Assembly (NCBI GenBank): GCA_018434325.1
Contig: JAHDPO010000010.1
Span: forward strand, 41,424 to 105,423
DNA length: 64,000 bases
Source: Clostridia bacterium
GTDB taxonomy: Bacteria > Bacillota > Peptococcia > DRI-13 > UBA5745
Direction: 5' to 3'
The stretch's first letter is position 1. Every line of letters begins with the position of its first letter. Of the stretch, positions 26,374 through 34,646 are shown one piece after another. A program made the translations under genes and the position numbers. The notes under the pieces were generated by a model, which made no database searches, was not told the DNA's origin, and was given only the letters and a program-made list of their open reading frames with translations.

Positions 26374-27324
26374 ATCTGGAGATATATCCTTAAACGATGC
26401 TTGCTGATTATCCCGATTACCCTGGGGGTCTCCTTTATTGTCTTCGCTATTCTGGCTATTACCCCGGGAGATCCGGCCACCATGATTCTGGGTATCGGCG
26501 GTACCCAGGAAGAAATTGATCGAATCAATCGGGAATTGGGGTATGATCAGCCTTTTTTAAAAAGATATGCTGATTATTTGTATAAGGCCATTGTCAAGCA
26601 GGATCTGGGTACTTCCTATCAATTTAAGACTACTGTTTGGTCCAATATCCGGCAGCGTCTGCCTATATCCTTTAAGGTGACCATCCTGGCTTTATCCTTT
26701 GCTTCTGCGGTGGGCATTCCTATAGGTGTGCTGTCGGCGGTGAAGCAATATTCGCTGTTAGACACTATACCCACGATCATGGCTTTGTTTTTGGCGGCCA
26801 TTCCTACCTTTTGGCTGGGCATGATGCTGATGCTCCTCTTTTGCTTGGAACTGCGCTGGTTTCCTGCCACCGGCATCAGCTCTTGGAAAAGCTATGTCAT
26901 GCCCACTATCGGCTTAGGCATGCCTTATGCCGCCCAGCAACTTCGCTTTGCCCGTTCTTCTATGCTTGAGACTATACGGCAGGATTATATCCGTACAGCC
27001 CGGGCTAAAGGAGCCCCGGAGAATATCGTCATTTGGAAGCATGCGCTGAAAAACGCCCTGTTGCCTATCATTACGATTATAGGCGTCAATTTCAGCCTGA
27101 TTTTAGGCGGGGCCGTAGCTACGGAAACTCTTTTTTCCATACCGGGCCTGGGCAGCATGGTGGTAACGGGCATTAAAATGAAGGATATACCTATGGTTAT
27201 GGGAAGCATTATCGTGCTGTCCATCATCTGTTCTTTTGTTATTTTGGTGGTAGACCTCCTTTATGCCCTGATCGATCCCAGGATCAAGGCTAAATACACC
27301 AAGAGGAGGCGGTCTGCGGCATGA
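26374..27324 (+). CDS. dppB: DppB-like peptide ABC permease, probable AUC start
   Basis: First permease subunit, six predicted membrane segments. The N-terminus WRYILKRCLLIIPITLGVSF, TPGDPA and the EAA loop TARAKGAPENIVIWKHALKNAL are typical. The only ordinary start in frame is TTG at 26401, which has no ribosome site and cuts off the first residues of the family N-terminus. Translating from ATC at 26374 gives the usual start (M)WRYILKR, and AAGGAGGG lies 7 bases before it. I therefore propose initiation at AUC, giving 316 residues; a sequencing error changing ATG is the alternative. The gene overlaps dppC by ATGA. Confidence 0.82.
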   Translation: MWRYILKRCLLIIPITLGVSFIVFAILAITPGDPATMILGIGGTQEEIDRINRELGYDQPFLKRYADYLYKAIVKQDLGTSYQFKTTVWSNIRQRLPISFKVTILALSFASAVGIPIGVLSAVKQYSLLDTIPTIMALFLAAIPTFWLGMMLMLLFCLELRWFPATGISSWKSYVMPTIGLGMPYAAQQLRFARSSMLETIRQDYIRTARAKGAPENIVIWKHALKNALLPIITIIGVNFSLILGGAVATETLFSIPGLGSMVVTGIKMKDIPMVMGSIIVLSIICSFVILVVDLLYALIDPRIKAKYTKRRRSAA

Positions 27325-28256
27325 GTTTACCAAAGCCGGATATTGATCAGGAATTGCAGCAGGAGTGTGGGCAAGAATTAGCGCCGGAGGCTGTTGTTGC
27401 GATTTATAAAAAACCCAGCCAATTAAAAGAAATCTGGCGGCGCATGCGAAAAAACAGGGCTGCCATGATCGGCTTGACCATCATTGCCGTCATTTTATTT
27501 TTGGCGGTGTTTGCCGAGCAGATCAAGCCTTACAGCCTGGCCGTCAATCAAAACGTTAAAATCCGCTTGCAGCCGCCCTCCCTTGCACACCCCTTCGGCA
27601 CCGATGGATATGGCAGGGATTTGTTTGCCCGCTGTATCCACGGCGCCAGGGTGTCATTATCTATCGGCTTTACCTCGGCCACTCTGTCTTTGGTGCTGGG
27701 GCTGTTTTTCGGTTCTGCCGCCGGCTACTATGGTGGAAGAGCCGATACCGTCATCATGCGCTCGGTGGACGTCATAGCGGCCATTCCCTCTATCCTCATG
27801 GCTCTGGCGGTAGTGGCGGCCTTGGGGGCCAGCCCCCTGAACCTGATTCTGGCTGTATCCTTTGCCAGAACTCCGGCGGTGATCCGGGTAGTTCGCACTG
27901 CCGTGCTGTCGGTAGGAGATCAGGAGTATGTAGAGGCTGCCAAAGCCGGCGGCACCAGAGATATCCGAATCATCCGCAAAAGCATATTGCCCAATGCCAT
28001 GGGCCCGATATTGGTCCAAGCCACCATGAGCGTAGCGCAAAATATCTTGTCCGCAGCTACCTTGAGCTTTTTAGGCCTGGGTATCAACCCGCCTACGCCG
28101 GAGTGGGGAGCGATTATCAGCGAATCAAAGGAGTTTATGCGGACGGCCTATTACCTGATGTTTTTTCCCGGGCTGATGATCATCCTCTCCACCTTATCAC
28201 TGAATTTAGTGGGAGACGGCCTCCGGGATGCTTTGGACCCCCGGCTGAAATCCTGA
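27321..28256 (+). CDS. dppC: DppC-like peptide ABC permease
   Basis: 311 residues, second permease subunit. The cytosolic N-terminus (about 50 residues) leads to the N-terminal OppC segment RMRKNRAAMIGLTIIAVI. The family landmarks LAHPFGTDGYGRDLFARCIHGAR and the coupling loop EAAKAGGTRDIRIIRKSILPNA are intact, with about six membrane helices. Overlap ATGA with dppB indicates coupled translation; it heterodimerises with DppB. Confidence 0.9.
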   Translation: MSLPKPDIDQELQQECGQELAPEAVVAIYKKPSQLKEIWRRMRKNRAAMIGLTIIAVILFLAVFAEQIKPYSLAVNQNVKIRLQPPSLAHPFGTDGYGRDLFARCIHGARVSLSIGFTSATLSLVLGLFFGSAAGYYGGRADTVIMRSVDVIAAIPSILMALAVVAALGASPLNLILAVSFARTPAVIRVVRTAVLSVGDQEYVEAAKAGGTRDIRIIRKSILPNAMGPILVQATMSVAQNILSAATLSFLGLGINPPTPEWGAIISESKEFMRTAYYLMFFPGLMIILSTLSLNLVGDGLRDALDPRLKS

Positions 28257-28283
28257 TCATACCGTGGAAAGGAAGACAGGGAA

Positions 28284-29291
28284 ATGACAGAAACGATATT
28301 GGAAGTCAAGGATCTGGAAGTACAGTATAAAACTGAACTGGAAACGGTATATGCGGTAAACGGTATCAGCTTCCGGCTGAATGAGGGGGAAACCCTGGGT
28401 ATCGTAGGGGAAACGGGAGCGGGGAAAACTACTACAGCGCTTTCGGTGCTGAGGCTGCTGCCGGAGCGGGTCAGCTTTATCCCGAAGGGGGAAATTTATT
28501 TTCAGGGTCAAAATCTGCTGGAGATGAAAGAGAATGAGCTTCGTAAAATCAGAGGAGAAAAGATCGCCATGATCTTTCAAGACCCTATGACCAGTTTGAA
28601 CCCGGTGATGACGGTGGGAGAGCAGATTTTAGAGGCCCTTATTTTTCATCGGGCAGAAAAAGCTGAAAAAGCAGAATTGGAAAAACGGGTTGATGAAGTA
28701 TTGACTATGGTAGGTATTGCTGCGGACAGAAAAGCCGATTATCCTCACCAGTTTTCCGGCGGCATGAAACAGAGGGTAGTTATCGCTATGGCTTTAGCCT
28801 GCGAGCCGGAACTTTTGATTGCCGACGAGCCTACCACGGCTTTGGATGTAACCATCCAAGCCCAGGTGCTCCTGATGATCCGCAATTTGCGTGACCGTCT
28901 GAAAACAGCCATGATCATGATCACTCACGATTTGGGCATTGTTGCCCAAACCTGTGATAATGTGGCAGTGATGTATGCGGGGGAGCTGATCGAATCCGGT
29001 ACCGCCGAGGATATTTTTTGCGCCGAAAAGCATCATCCTTATACCGAGGGTTTATTCGGCTCTATACCCAGCCTGCGGGTTTATACAGAAAGGCTGAATC
29101 CTATTGCCGGCTTGATGCCCGATCCTACGGAGCGTAATCCGGGCTGCAAATTTGCTCCCCGCTGCCCTAAAGTAATGGCGATTTGCCGCTCCTCTCATCC
29201 GGAAGATGCAGTGGAAAACACCCATAGGATTAAATGCCATTTATATAGCGATGGCATTACTGATCCGAGGAAAGAGGAGGAGAGGTTATGA
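28284..29291 (+). CDS. dppD: DppD-like peptide ABC ATPase
   Basis: 335 residues. Walker [10 protein letters not shown] (about residue 40), Q-loop [13 protein letters not shown], signature FSGGMKQRV and Walker [13 protein letters not shown], then His switch ITHDLG. The C-terminal oligopeptide-transporter extension contains the cysteine set [15 protein letters not shown], typical of the Fe-S-like C-terminal region in DppD. It pairs with DppF (ATGA overlap) to energise uptake. Confidence 0.9.
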   Translation: MTETILEVKDLEVQYKTELETVYAVNGISFRLNEGETLGIVGETGAGKTTTALSVLRLLPERVSFIPKGEIYFQGQNLLEMKENELRKIRGEKIAMIFQDPMTSLNPVMTVGEQILEALIFHRAEKAEKAELEKRVDEVLTMVGIAADRKADYPHQFSGGMKQRVVIAMALACEPELLIADEPTTALDVTIQAQVLLMIRNLRDRLKTAMIMITHDLGIVAQTCDNVAVMYAGELIESGTAEDIFCAEKHHPYTEGLFGSIPSLRVYTERLNPIAGLMPDPTERNPGCKFAPRCPKVMAICRSSHPEDAVENTHRIKCHLYSDGITDPRKEEERL

Positions 29292-30262
29292 TCTTGGCGG
29301 AGCAGGAAGAAAGCCGAATATTGGTTGAAACGGAGAACCTGAAAAAGTATTTCAAAGTCGCCGGCGGCCAGCTCCATGCCGTGGATGGCGTAAACCTTCG
29401 AATCCGCCGGGGCAAAACTCTGGGTATCGTAGGGGAGTCGGGCTGCGGTAAAAGCACTATCGGCCGTACAATTTTACGGCTCATTGAGCCCAGCGGCGGC
29501 GATATCAGGTACGAAGGCAAAAGTATCATCAACCTGAACAACTCTGCCATGCGGGAAATGCGCAAAAAAATGCAGATTATTTTTCAGGACCCCTACTCAA
29601 GCATTAATCCCCGGATGTCGGTAATTGAGCTCATTGCTGAATTTATGATCGTCAATCGTCAATATGCCACGAAAGCGCAATGCTTCAATAAAGCGGCCCA
29701 GCTCATGGACGTAGTGGGACTGGCCCGGCGGCTGGCCAATGTCTACCCTCATGAGCTGGACGGCGGCCGGCGGCAAAGGATTGGCATAGCCAGGGCTTTA
29801 TCTCTGGAACCGGAATTCATCGTCTGCGACGAACCGGTATCGGCTTTAGACGTATCTATCCAGGCCCAGATTCTCAACCTGTTGATGGACCTGCAAAAAG
29901 AAAAAGGATTAACTTACATGTTCATCACCCACAATTTATCCGTGGTAAAGCATATCTCCAGCGAGATTGCCGTTATGTATCTGGGCAAGTGTGTGGAGAA
30001 AGCTACATCCGCACAATTGTTCGAGGAGCCTAAGCACCCTTATACGAAAGCCCTTTTGACAGCTATCCCGGAACCGGATATTGCTATGCGGAAAAAGGAA
30101 ATCATTGTCATTAAGGGGGAGGTTACAAGCCCCATCAATCCTAAGCCCGGCTGCCGCTTTGCCCCTCGCTGCGATTATTGCCAAGAGATTTGCTGGCGGG
30201 AGGAACCGGCATATAAAGAAGTAAAGGAACAGCATTTTGTGGCCTGCCATTTCTCGGGTTAA
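29288..30262 (+). CDS. dppF: DppF-like peptide ABC ATPase
   Basis: 324 residues. Walker A GESGCGKST, Q-loop IFQDPYSSINPRM, signature written HELDGGRRQRIGIA instead of the usual LSGGQ form, Walker B FIVCDEPVSALD, and C-terminal GCRFAPRCDYCQEIC. The altered signature recurs in this family and should stay functional. Last gene of the ABC operon; a stem-loop follows at 30329. Confidence 0.9.
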   Translation: MILAEQEESRILVETENLKKYFKVAGGQLHAVDGVNLRIRRGKTLGIVGESGCGKSTIGRTILRLIEPSGGDIRYEGKSIINLNNSAMREMRKKMQIIFQDPYSSINPRMSVIELIAEFMIVNRQYATKAQCFNKAAQLMDVVGLARRLANVYPHELDGGRRQRIGIARALSLEPEFIVCDEPVSALDVSIQAQILNLLMDLQKEKGLTYMFITHNLSVVKHISSEIAVMYLGKCVEKATSAQLFEEPKHPYTKALLTAIPEPDIAMRKKEIIVIKGEVTSPINPKPGCRFAPRCDYCQEICWREEPAYKEVKEQHFVACHFSG

Positions 30263-30328
30263 GCAGCATAGTTAAGAAATGATAGCGCATGCTAATGAAT
30301 AAAGATGGTAATAGGGATGCCAGCAAAA

Positions 30329-30366
30329 CCGGCTCCCAATTTTTTCTTTTTTGGATGTTGGGCCGG
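30329..30366 (+). terminator. Stem-loop after dppF
   Basis: CCGG-ct-CCCAA pairs with TTGGG-CCGG over an 18-base T-rich loop. It lies between the ABC operon and the D-aminoacylase gene and may partially terminate. Confidence 0.4.
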
Positions 30367-30445
30367 CAGGAGAATTCGGGTTCCTGTCAAAGATATTATG
30401 GCCATAATTTCTCATTATTAAAAAGATAAGGAGGTGCTATCAACT

Positions 30446-32044
30446 ATGTACGATTTGGTTTTAAAAGGCGGGACAGTTATCGAGGGTACCCGTAAGCCGC
30501 CGCGCCAGGCTGATGTTTGTATCGCCGATGGCAAAATCGCCGCTATTGTTGACCAATTTGCAGGCGAGGCAAAAGAGGTGGTGGACGTCGGCGGCAAGAC
30601 CGTTGCTCCAGGATTCATTGATATTCATACTCATTCCGACGTATCCCCTCTGGTGCCGCCGCCTTTTAATGCCGAAAGCAAGCTTTACCAAGGCGTGACT
30701 ACGGAAATCACCGGCAACTGCGGCTGCTCCATCGTGCCCAACACCAAGGAGCGGCGGCAGGAAATCAACTATTATTTTGAACGTATGCTGGAACTGCCGG
30801 CAGGGATAGAGCTGGACATGGACTCCATCGATGATTATGCCGAAAGAGTGGCTGAAAAAGGCAGCGCCCTTAATATGGGTGTGCTGATCGGACATGGCAC
30901 CCTCAGAGGCTGCGTCATGGGCTTTGGGGACAGAGAGCCCTCTCCCGAGGAGATGGAAGGACTAAAGGCTCTTTTGGATCAGGAGCTCTCCCGGGGCGCC
31001 TTCGGGATGTCCCTGGGTTTGATTTACCCGCCCAGCGCTTTCAGCAAACAGGAAGAGCTGGTGGAGCTGGCTAAGGTGCTGGCCCGTCATGATGCTCTTT
31101 TGGCCGTGCATATGCGCAACGAAGGACCCAAAGTCTTTGAAGCGGTAGACGAGATGCTGGAAATTGCCAGGCTTTCCGGCGTTCATTTGCAGATTTCTCA
31201 CCTTAAGCTGATGGGCAAGCCGCAGTGGCACCGGGCAGAAGAACTTTTGGCAAAAATCAATCAGGCCAGGGAGCGGGGCATAAATGTGACTTGCGACCAG
31301 TATCCTTATAATGCCACTTCCACCGGTCTTAGCGCTTTAGTACCCAAGTGGGCTCACGACGGCGGCTTTGCTAAGATGGTGGAACGCCTGGCCTCTAAGG
31401 ACAAAGGCCTTTTGGAGGATATTTCCAGGGAAATGGACAATCGGGGCGGCCCTCAAACGGTGCTGGTGGTTTCTTCCCATGGCCGTATGCCGGAAATCGA
31501 AGGCAAGACCATGGATCAGGTTGCGAAGATGCTGAATCTTCCTGCCGAAGAAGCTGTAGCGGAGGTTTTGGTTCGTTGTGAAGGAGGTGCGGCGGCTATT
31601 TATTTCTCTCTTAATGAAGAAGACGTGATCACCATATTCCATGATATGAACATTGCCATTGCCAGCGACGGTTATTCTTTAAGCTTTGACCGCAGTATTA
31701 CTTCTACCAATCCCCATCCCAGAAATTTCGGAACATTCCCCCGCTTCTTGCAAATGAACCGGGAAAAGCAGATTATGCCTTTGGAAGATGCCGTTTACAA
31801 AATCACCGCCTTGCCGGCAGCCATTTTGGGGCTGGCCGACCGGGGGGTCCTCAAGGAAGGAACCCCGGCGGATATCACGGTTTTTGATGCCGCCAAGATT
31901 AAGGATCGTTCCCAATTCACCGATTCTCTGGCTAAACCGGCAGGCATTGAGCACGTCATTGTAGGCGGTGTGTTTGCCCTGCGGGACGGCCGGCAGACGG
32001 CGGCCAGGAACGGCCGGGTTTTGAGGAAAACAGCTAAAGTATAA
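30446..32044 (+). CDS. N-acyl-D-amino-acid deacylase (D-aminoacylase)
   Basis: A 532-residue amidohydrolase-superfamily enzyme that removes the acyl group from N-acyl-D-amino acids. The metal-binding HTHSD motif is near residue 61, then GVTTEITGNCGCS with the zinc-ligand cysteine, VHMRNEG, ISHLKLMGK and the late IASDGYSLS. The C-terminus has the composite beta-sandwich end GTPADITVFD. ATG at 30446 was chosen because AAGGAGGTG lies 9 bases before it; an upstream in-frame GTG overlaps that site. It follows the peptide operon and precedes a carrier gene, fitting D-amino-acid or D-peptide catabolism. Confidence 0.86.
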   Translation: MYDLVLKGGTVIEGTRKPPRQADVCIADGKIAAIVDQFAGEAKEVVDVGGKTVAPGFIDIHTHSDVSPLVPPPFNAESKLYQGVTTEITGNCGCSIVPNTKERRQEINYYFERMLELPAGIELDMDSIDDYAERVAEKGSALNMGVLIGHGTLRGCVMGFGDREPSPEEMEGLKALLDQELSRGAFGMSLGLIYPPSAFSKQEELVELAKVLARHDALLAVHMRNEGPKVFEAVDEMLEIARLSGVHLQISHLKLMGKPQWHRAEELLAKINQARERGINVTCDQYPYNATSTGLSALVPKWAHDGGFAKMVERLASKDKGLLEDISREMDNRGGPQTVLVVSSHGRMPEIEGKTMDQVAKMLNLPAEEAVAEVLVRCEGGAAAIYFSLNEEDVITIFHDMNIAIASDGYSLSFDRSITSTNPHPRNFGTFPRFLQMNREKQIMPLEDAVYKITALPAAILGLADRGVLKEGTPADITVFDAAKIKDRSQFTDSLAKPAGIEHVIVGGVFALRDGRQTAARNGRVLRKTAKV

Positions 32045-32091
32045 GAAGGTGTAAGTCGGTTGATTTTTGATTAATTTAAGGAGGAGAATTT

Positions 32092-33423
32092 ATGGAACTT
32101 GGGAGTTGGTCTCTGATCCAAGCCCCATCTTTACTGGCATTAATACCATTGATCGTTTTTATTGTTATCGTATTCCGGGGCAAGAGCAATACCGCCGGTA
32201 TCATTATCGGTATCGCCATCGGCGCCCTGATGATGGGCCAAAACCTTAAGGCTTTGGCTTCTCAGTTTGCCGGCAGCCTGGGCTCCAGCACGGCTCTCAT
32301 CGGCGCTATCATCATGACCGGCGCCGGCTTGGGCGTACTGATGACGGAAGCCAAGATCACCCATACGCTGGTGTACTGGATCGTCAAGCGTATCGGCGTC
32401 AATACCCAGACCAAGGCCAAGATCGCCTTGATCATCAGCTCGATCTTCATTTGCGGCCTTTTGGGCACCTTAGGCGGCGGCAATGCCGTCATCGCCCCCA
32501 TTATTATTCCGGTTATGGCTTCCCTTGGCATTACGCCCAGCGTAGTCTGCACCTTGTTTAAAGTATCCGGTGAGGTTGGCTTGATTCTGGGGCCTCTGAC
32601 CGGCGTTACCCTGATCACCATGGAGGTCACCGGCTTATCTTACGGCCAGCTGATGCTGGGCGCGGCTCTGCCTTTTGCCTTTTTCTGGCTGGGGGGCTCC
32701 TGGTTTGCCGTCAAGCGGACCCAAAGGCGCACGGAAGGCAAGGAAGCTTACGCAATCACCGATGATATGAAGGATCTGAGCTCCATCGTTATTGAGCCGA
32801 AAGCCAAACAGGCCACCATTGCCTTTTTGGTCAGCTTTGCCCTTTTGGTGGCCTATGGCGTCATGACCAAGCAAGGCACCAACTACGCTCTCATCGTAAT
32901 GATTCTTTTGTCCGCCGTAGTAGGTATCGTCAGCCGGATGGATATCGACCACGTTATCGATTCTCTCGTCAAAGGTATTTCCTCCCAGGCCAATATGTTC
33001 GTTATCTTCGTTACCATTGACGTGCTGCTGAATCTCGTTACTCTGGGCGGCGGCTTTACCGCTCTGTCCGATCTGCTGGGCGGCATCTCCGGCGACAGTC
33101 CCACAGCCGTAATGCTGATTGCTGCCGTCGTCGGCGGCTTCGGTATCGAGGCAGCGGCAGTGGCGGAAATCAAGATCATTGCCGAAATGTTCGTCGAAAC
33201 CGCCAGAGCGGCCGGTCTGCCCATGAGCATGTTCGCCATTTCGATTATTGCCGCTACCCGTCTCACCGGTTCTATCTACCCCACTTCCAATATGGCCGGC
33301 CAGCTGGGTATTGCCCGCTGCACCAATACGAGAGAAGTCCTCGAGGCCAACTGGATTTCCGCCGGTACCGTCCTTGCCTTTATTATTGTCTGGGCCTTCC
33401 TGGGCGTTATGATACTGGCATAA
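32092..33423 (+). CDS. Ion-coupled carrier of the NhaC/GntP type
   Basis: 443 residues with about 11-12 hydrophobic segments and no signal peptide. The pattern GAIIMTGAGLGVLM, GTLGGGNAVIAPIIIPV and a repeated half near the end (GGFGIEAAAVAEIKIIAEMF) suggests the ion-transporter superfamily with two inverted halves, such as NhaC-like or gluconate/citrate-type symporters. The substrate cannot be told. It lies 47 bases after the D-aminoacylase with AAGGAGGAG, so uptake of that enzyme's substrate or export of its product is a reasonable inference. A good terminator follows. Confidence 0.65.
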   Translation: MELGSWSLIQAPSLLALIPLIVFIVIVFRGKSNTAGIIIGIAIGALMMGQNLKALASQFAGSLGSSTALIGAIIMTGAGLGVLMTEAKITHTLVYWIVKRIGVNTQTKAKIALIISSIFICGLLGTLGGGNAVIAPIIIPVMASLGITPSVVCTLFKVSGEVGLILGPLTGVTLITMEVTGLSYGQLMLGAALPFAFFWLGGSWFAVKRTQRRTEGKEAYAITDDMKDLSSIVIEPKAKQATIAFLVSFALLVAYGVMTKQGTNYALIVMILLSAVVGIVSRMDIDHVIDSLVKGISSQANMFVIFVTIDVLLNLVTLGGGFTALSDLLGGISGDSPTAVMLIAAVVGGFGIEAAAVAEIKIIAEMFVETARAAGLPMSMFAISIIAATRLTGSIYPTSNMAGQLGIARCTNTREVLEANWISAGTVLAFIIVWAFLGVMILA

Positions 33424-33454
33424 GCAAGCCAAAAATTTGTCTTAAAAAACAAGA

Positions 33455-33492
33455 GAGGAGCCTGGCGGTTGATCGCCGCCGGGCTCCTTTTT
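33455..33492 (+). terminator. Rho-independent terminator
   Basis: GAGGAGCC...GGCGG pairs with CCGCC...GGGCTCCT, then TTTTTT. It ends the D-aminoacylase/carrier unit. Confidence 0.8.
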
Positions 33493-33596
33493 TGCTGGCG
33501 GCAGGCCGTAAAAAGGCCCGCTGCAAAAAATCTCAAATAATATCATTGCATTTCTTTTTTATATAAAGTAAAATAACACGAAAAGTAGTATCAGCT

Positions 33597-33644
33597 CAAG
33601 CGATTCGCAGAAAGTAACTACGCGGCATCTGCTTGGGTTTTTCG
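33597..33644 (+). promoter_or_regulatory. Terminator-like hairpin in the speD leader
   Basis: CAAG/CTTG and CAGA/TCTG pair around a 16-base loop and are followed by GGGTTTTTCG, about 35 bases before speD. It may attenuate the polyamine operon or simply mark an upstream end; nothing recognisable as a riboswitch was seen. Confidence 0.35.
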
Positions 33645-33677
33645 TTTACATAATACGAGGGGAAAGGAAGATGGGGT

Positions 33678-34442
33678 GTGGAAAATAAATTAAAAATTTA
33701 TGGATTTAACAATCTGACCAAATCCCTGAGTTTTAATATTTACGACGTCTGTTATGCTAAAAGTGAGAGGGAGCAGAGAGATTACATAAAGTATATTGAT
33801 GAGCAGTACAATTCCGACCGGCTCACCAAAATCATGGAGCATCTTACGGAGATGATCGGCGCCACCGTACTCAGCATATCCAAGCAGGATTACGATCCCC
33901 AAGGAGCCAGCGCCACCTTCCTGATCGCTGAGAAGTCCATGCTGCCCCGGGCTGCCGGCGATACTATTGTCGCCCACCTGGATAAAAGCCACGCTACCGT
34001 CCATACTTATCCTGAGTACCATCCCGACAACTCCATCGCCACTTTTCGGGTGGATATCGACGTGGCCACCTGCGGCGAGATTACTCCTCTCAGCACCCTG
34101 GATTATCTGATCAGCAGCTTCGATTCCGATATTATCACCATGGATTACCGGGTGCGGGGCTTTACGAGAACCGTAGACGGTCAGAAGCTTTTTATGGATC
34201 ATCACATCAAATCCATCCAGGATTATATCGAAGACGAGACCTTGAAGAAATATGACGCCATCGACGTCAATGTCTATCAGAACAATCTTTTCCATACAAA
34301 AATGCTGATCAAAGAGATCGACCTGCAAAATTACTTATTCAATCAGGACGTCTACGAGCTGCCGCCTAAAACCCGCCTCCAGATCACCGAGTCCCTGCGG
34401 CGGGAAATGATTGAGATTTTCAGCGGCATCAATATATTTTAA
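33678..34442 (+). CDS. speD: S-adenosylmethionine decarboxylase, E. coli type
   Basis: 254 residues. It makes decarboxylated SAM, the aminopropyl donor for spermidine. It belongs to the long bacterial class: the self-cleavage motif DKSHATVHTYPE (about residues 94-105) contains the serine that becomes the pyruvoyl group, and TFRVDIDVATCGEI follows. Starts at GTG behind GGAAAGGAAGATGG. First gene of a polyamine cluster. Confidence 0.92.
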   Translation: MENKLKIYGFNNLTKSLSFNIYDVCYAKSEREQRDYIKYIDEQYNSDRLTKIMEHLTEMIGATVLSISKQDYDPQGASATFLIAEKSMLPRAAGDTIVAHLDKSHATVHTYPEYHPDNSIATFRVDIDVATCGEITPLSTLDYLISSFDSDIITMDYRVRGFTRTVDGQKLFMDHHIKSIQDYIEDETLKKYDAIDVNVYQNNLFHTKMLIKEIDLQNYLFNQDVYELPPKTRLQITESLRREMIEIFSGINIF

Positions 34443-34465
34443 GCGTTAAAAAGAACCGACAACTA

Positions 34466-34636
34466 CTTTGGCGGGAGTTTTTTCGCCAGACAAGGCGGCA
34501 ACGACAAATGCGAAGGAGCGTACATTGGGTACGTGACTGAGCAGATGGCGGCGGCCAACGCAGGCTCTTGTGACCTCAATCCGCTATCCGAGGATACTAA
34601 GGGCGCGAATGTATGGCGGAAAAAGAACCGCCAAAG
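34466..34636. repeat. 171-bp element with hairpin ends before the speA-type gene
   Basis: The ends are imperfect inverted copies: CTTTGGCGG-GAG-TTTTTTCGCCA (34466) and GGCGGAAAAAGAACCGCCAAAG (ending 34636). Each end is also a hairpin by itself (TGGCG/CGCCA and GGCGG/CCGCC). Between them lies a 119-base segment with CGTAC-ATTGG-GTACG. The right end abuts the ribosome site of the decarboxylase gene. No coding function is apparent. Confidence 0.65.
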
Positions 34637-34646
34637 GGAGGGACAG

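Noticed and set aside
32635..33432. Minus-strand 265-codon frame under the carrier gene
   Set aside because: Fully antisense to a clear membrane carrier; the translation has the His/Gly/Asp-rich look of an antisense frame, with no domain.
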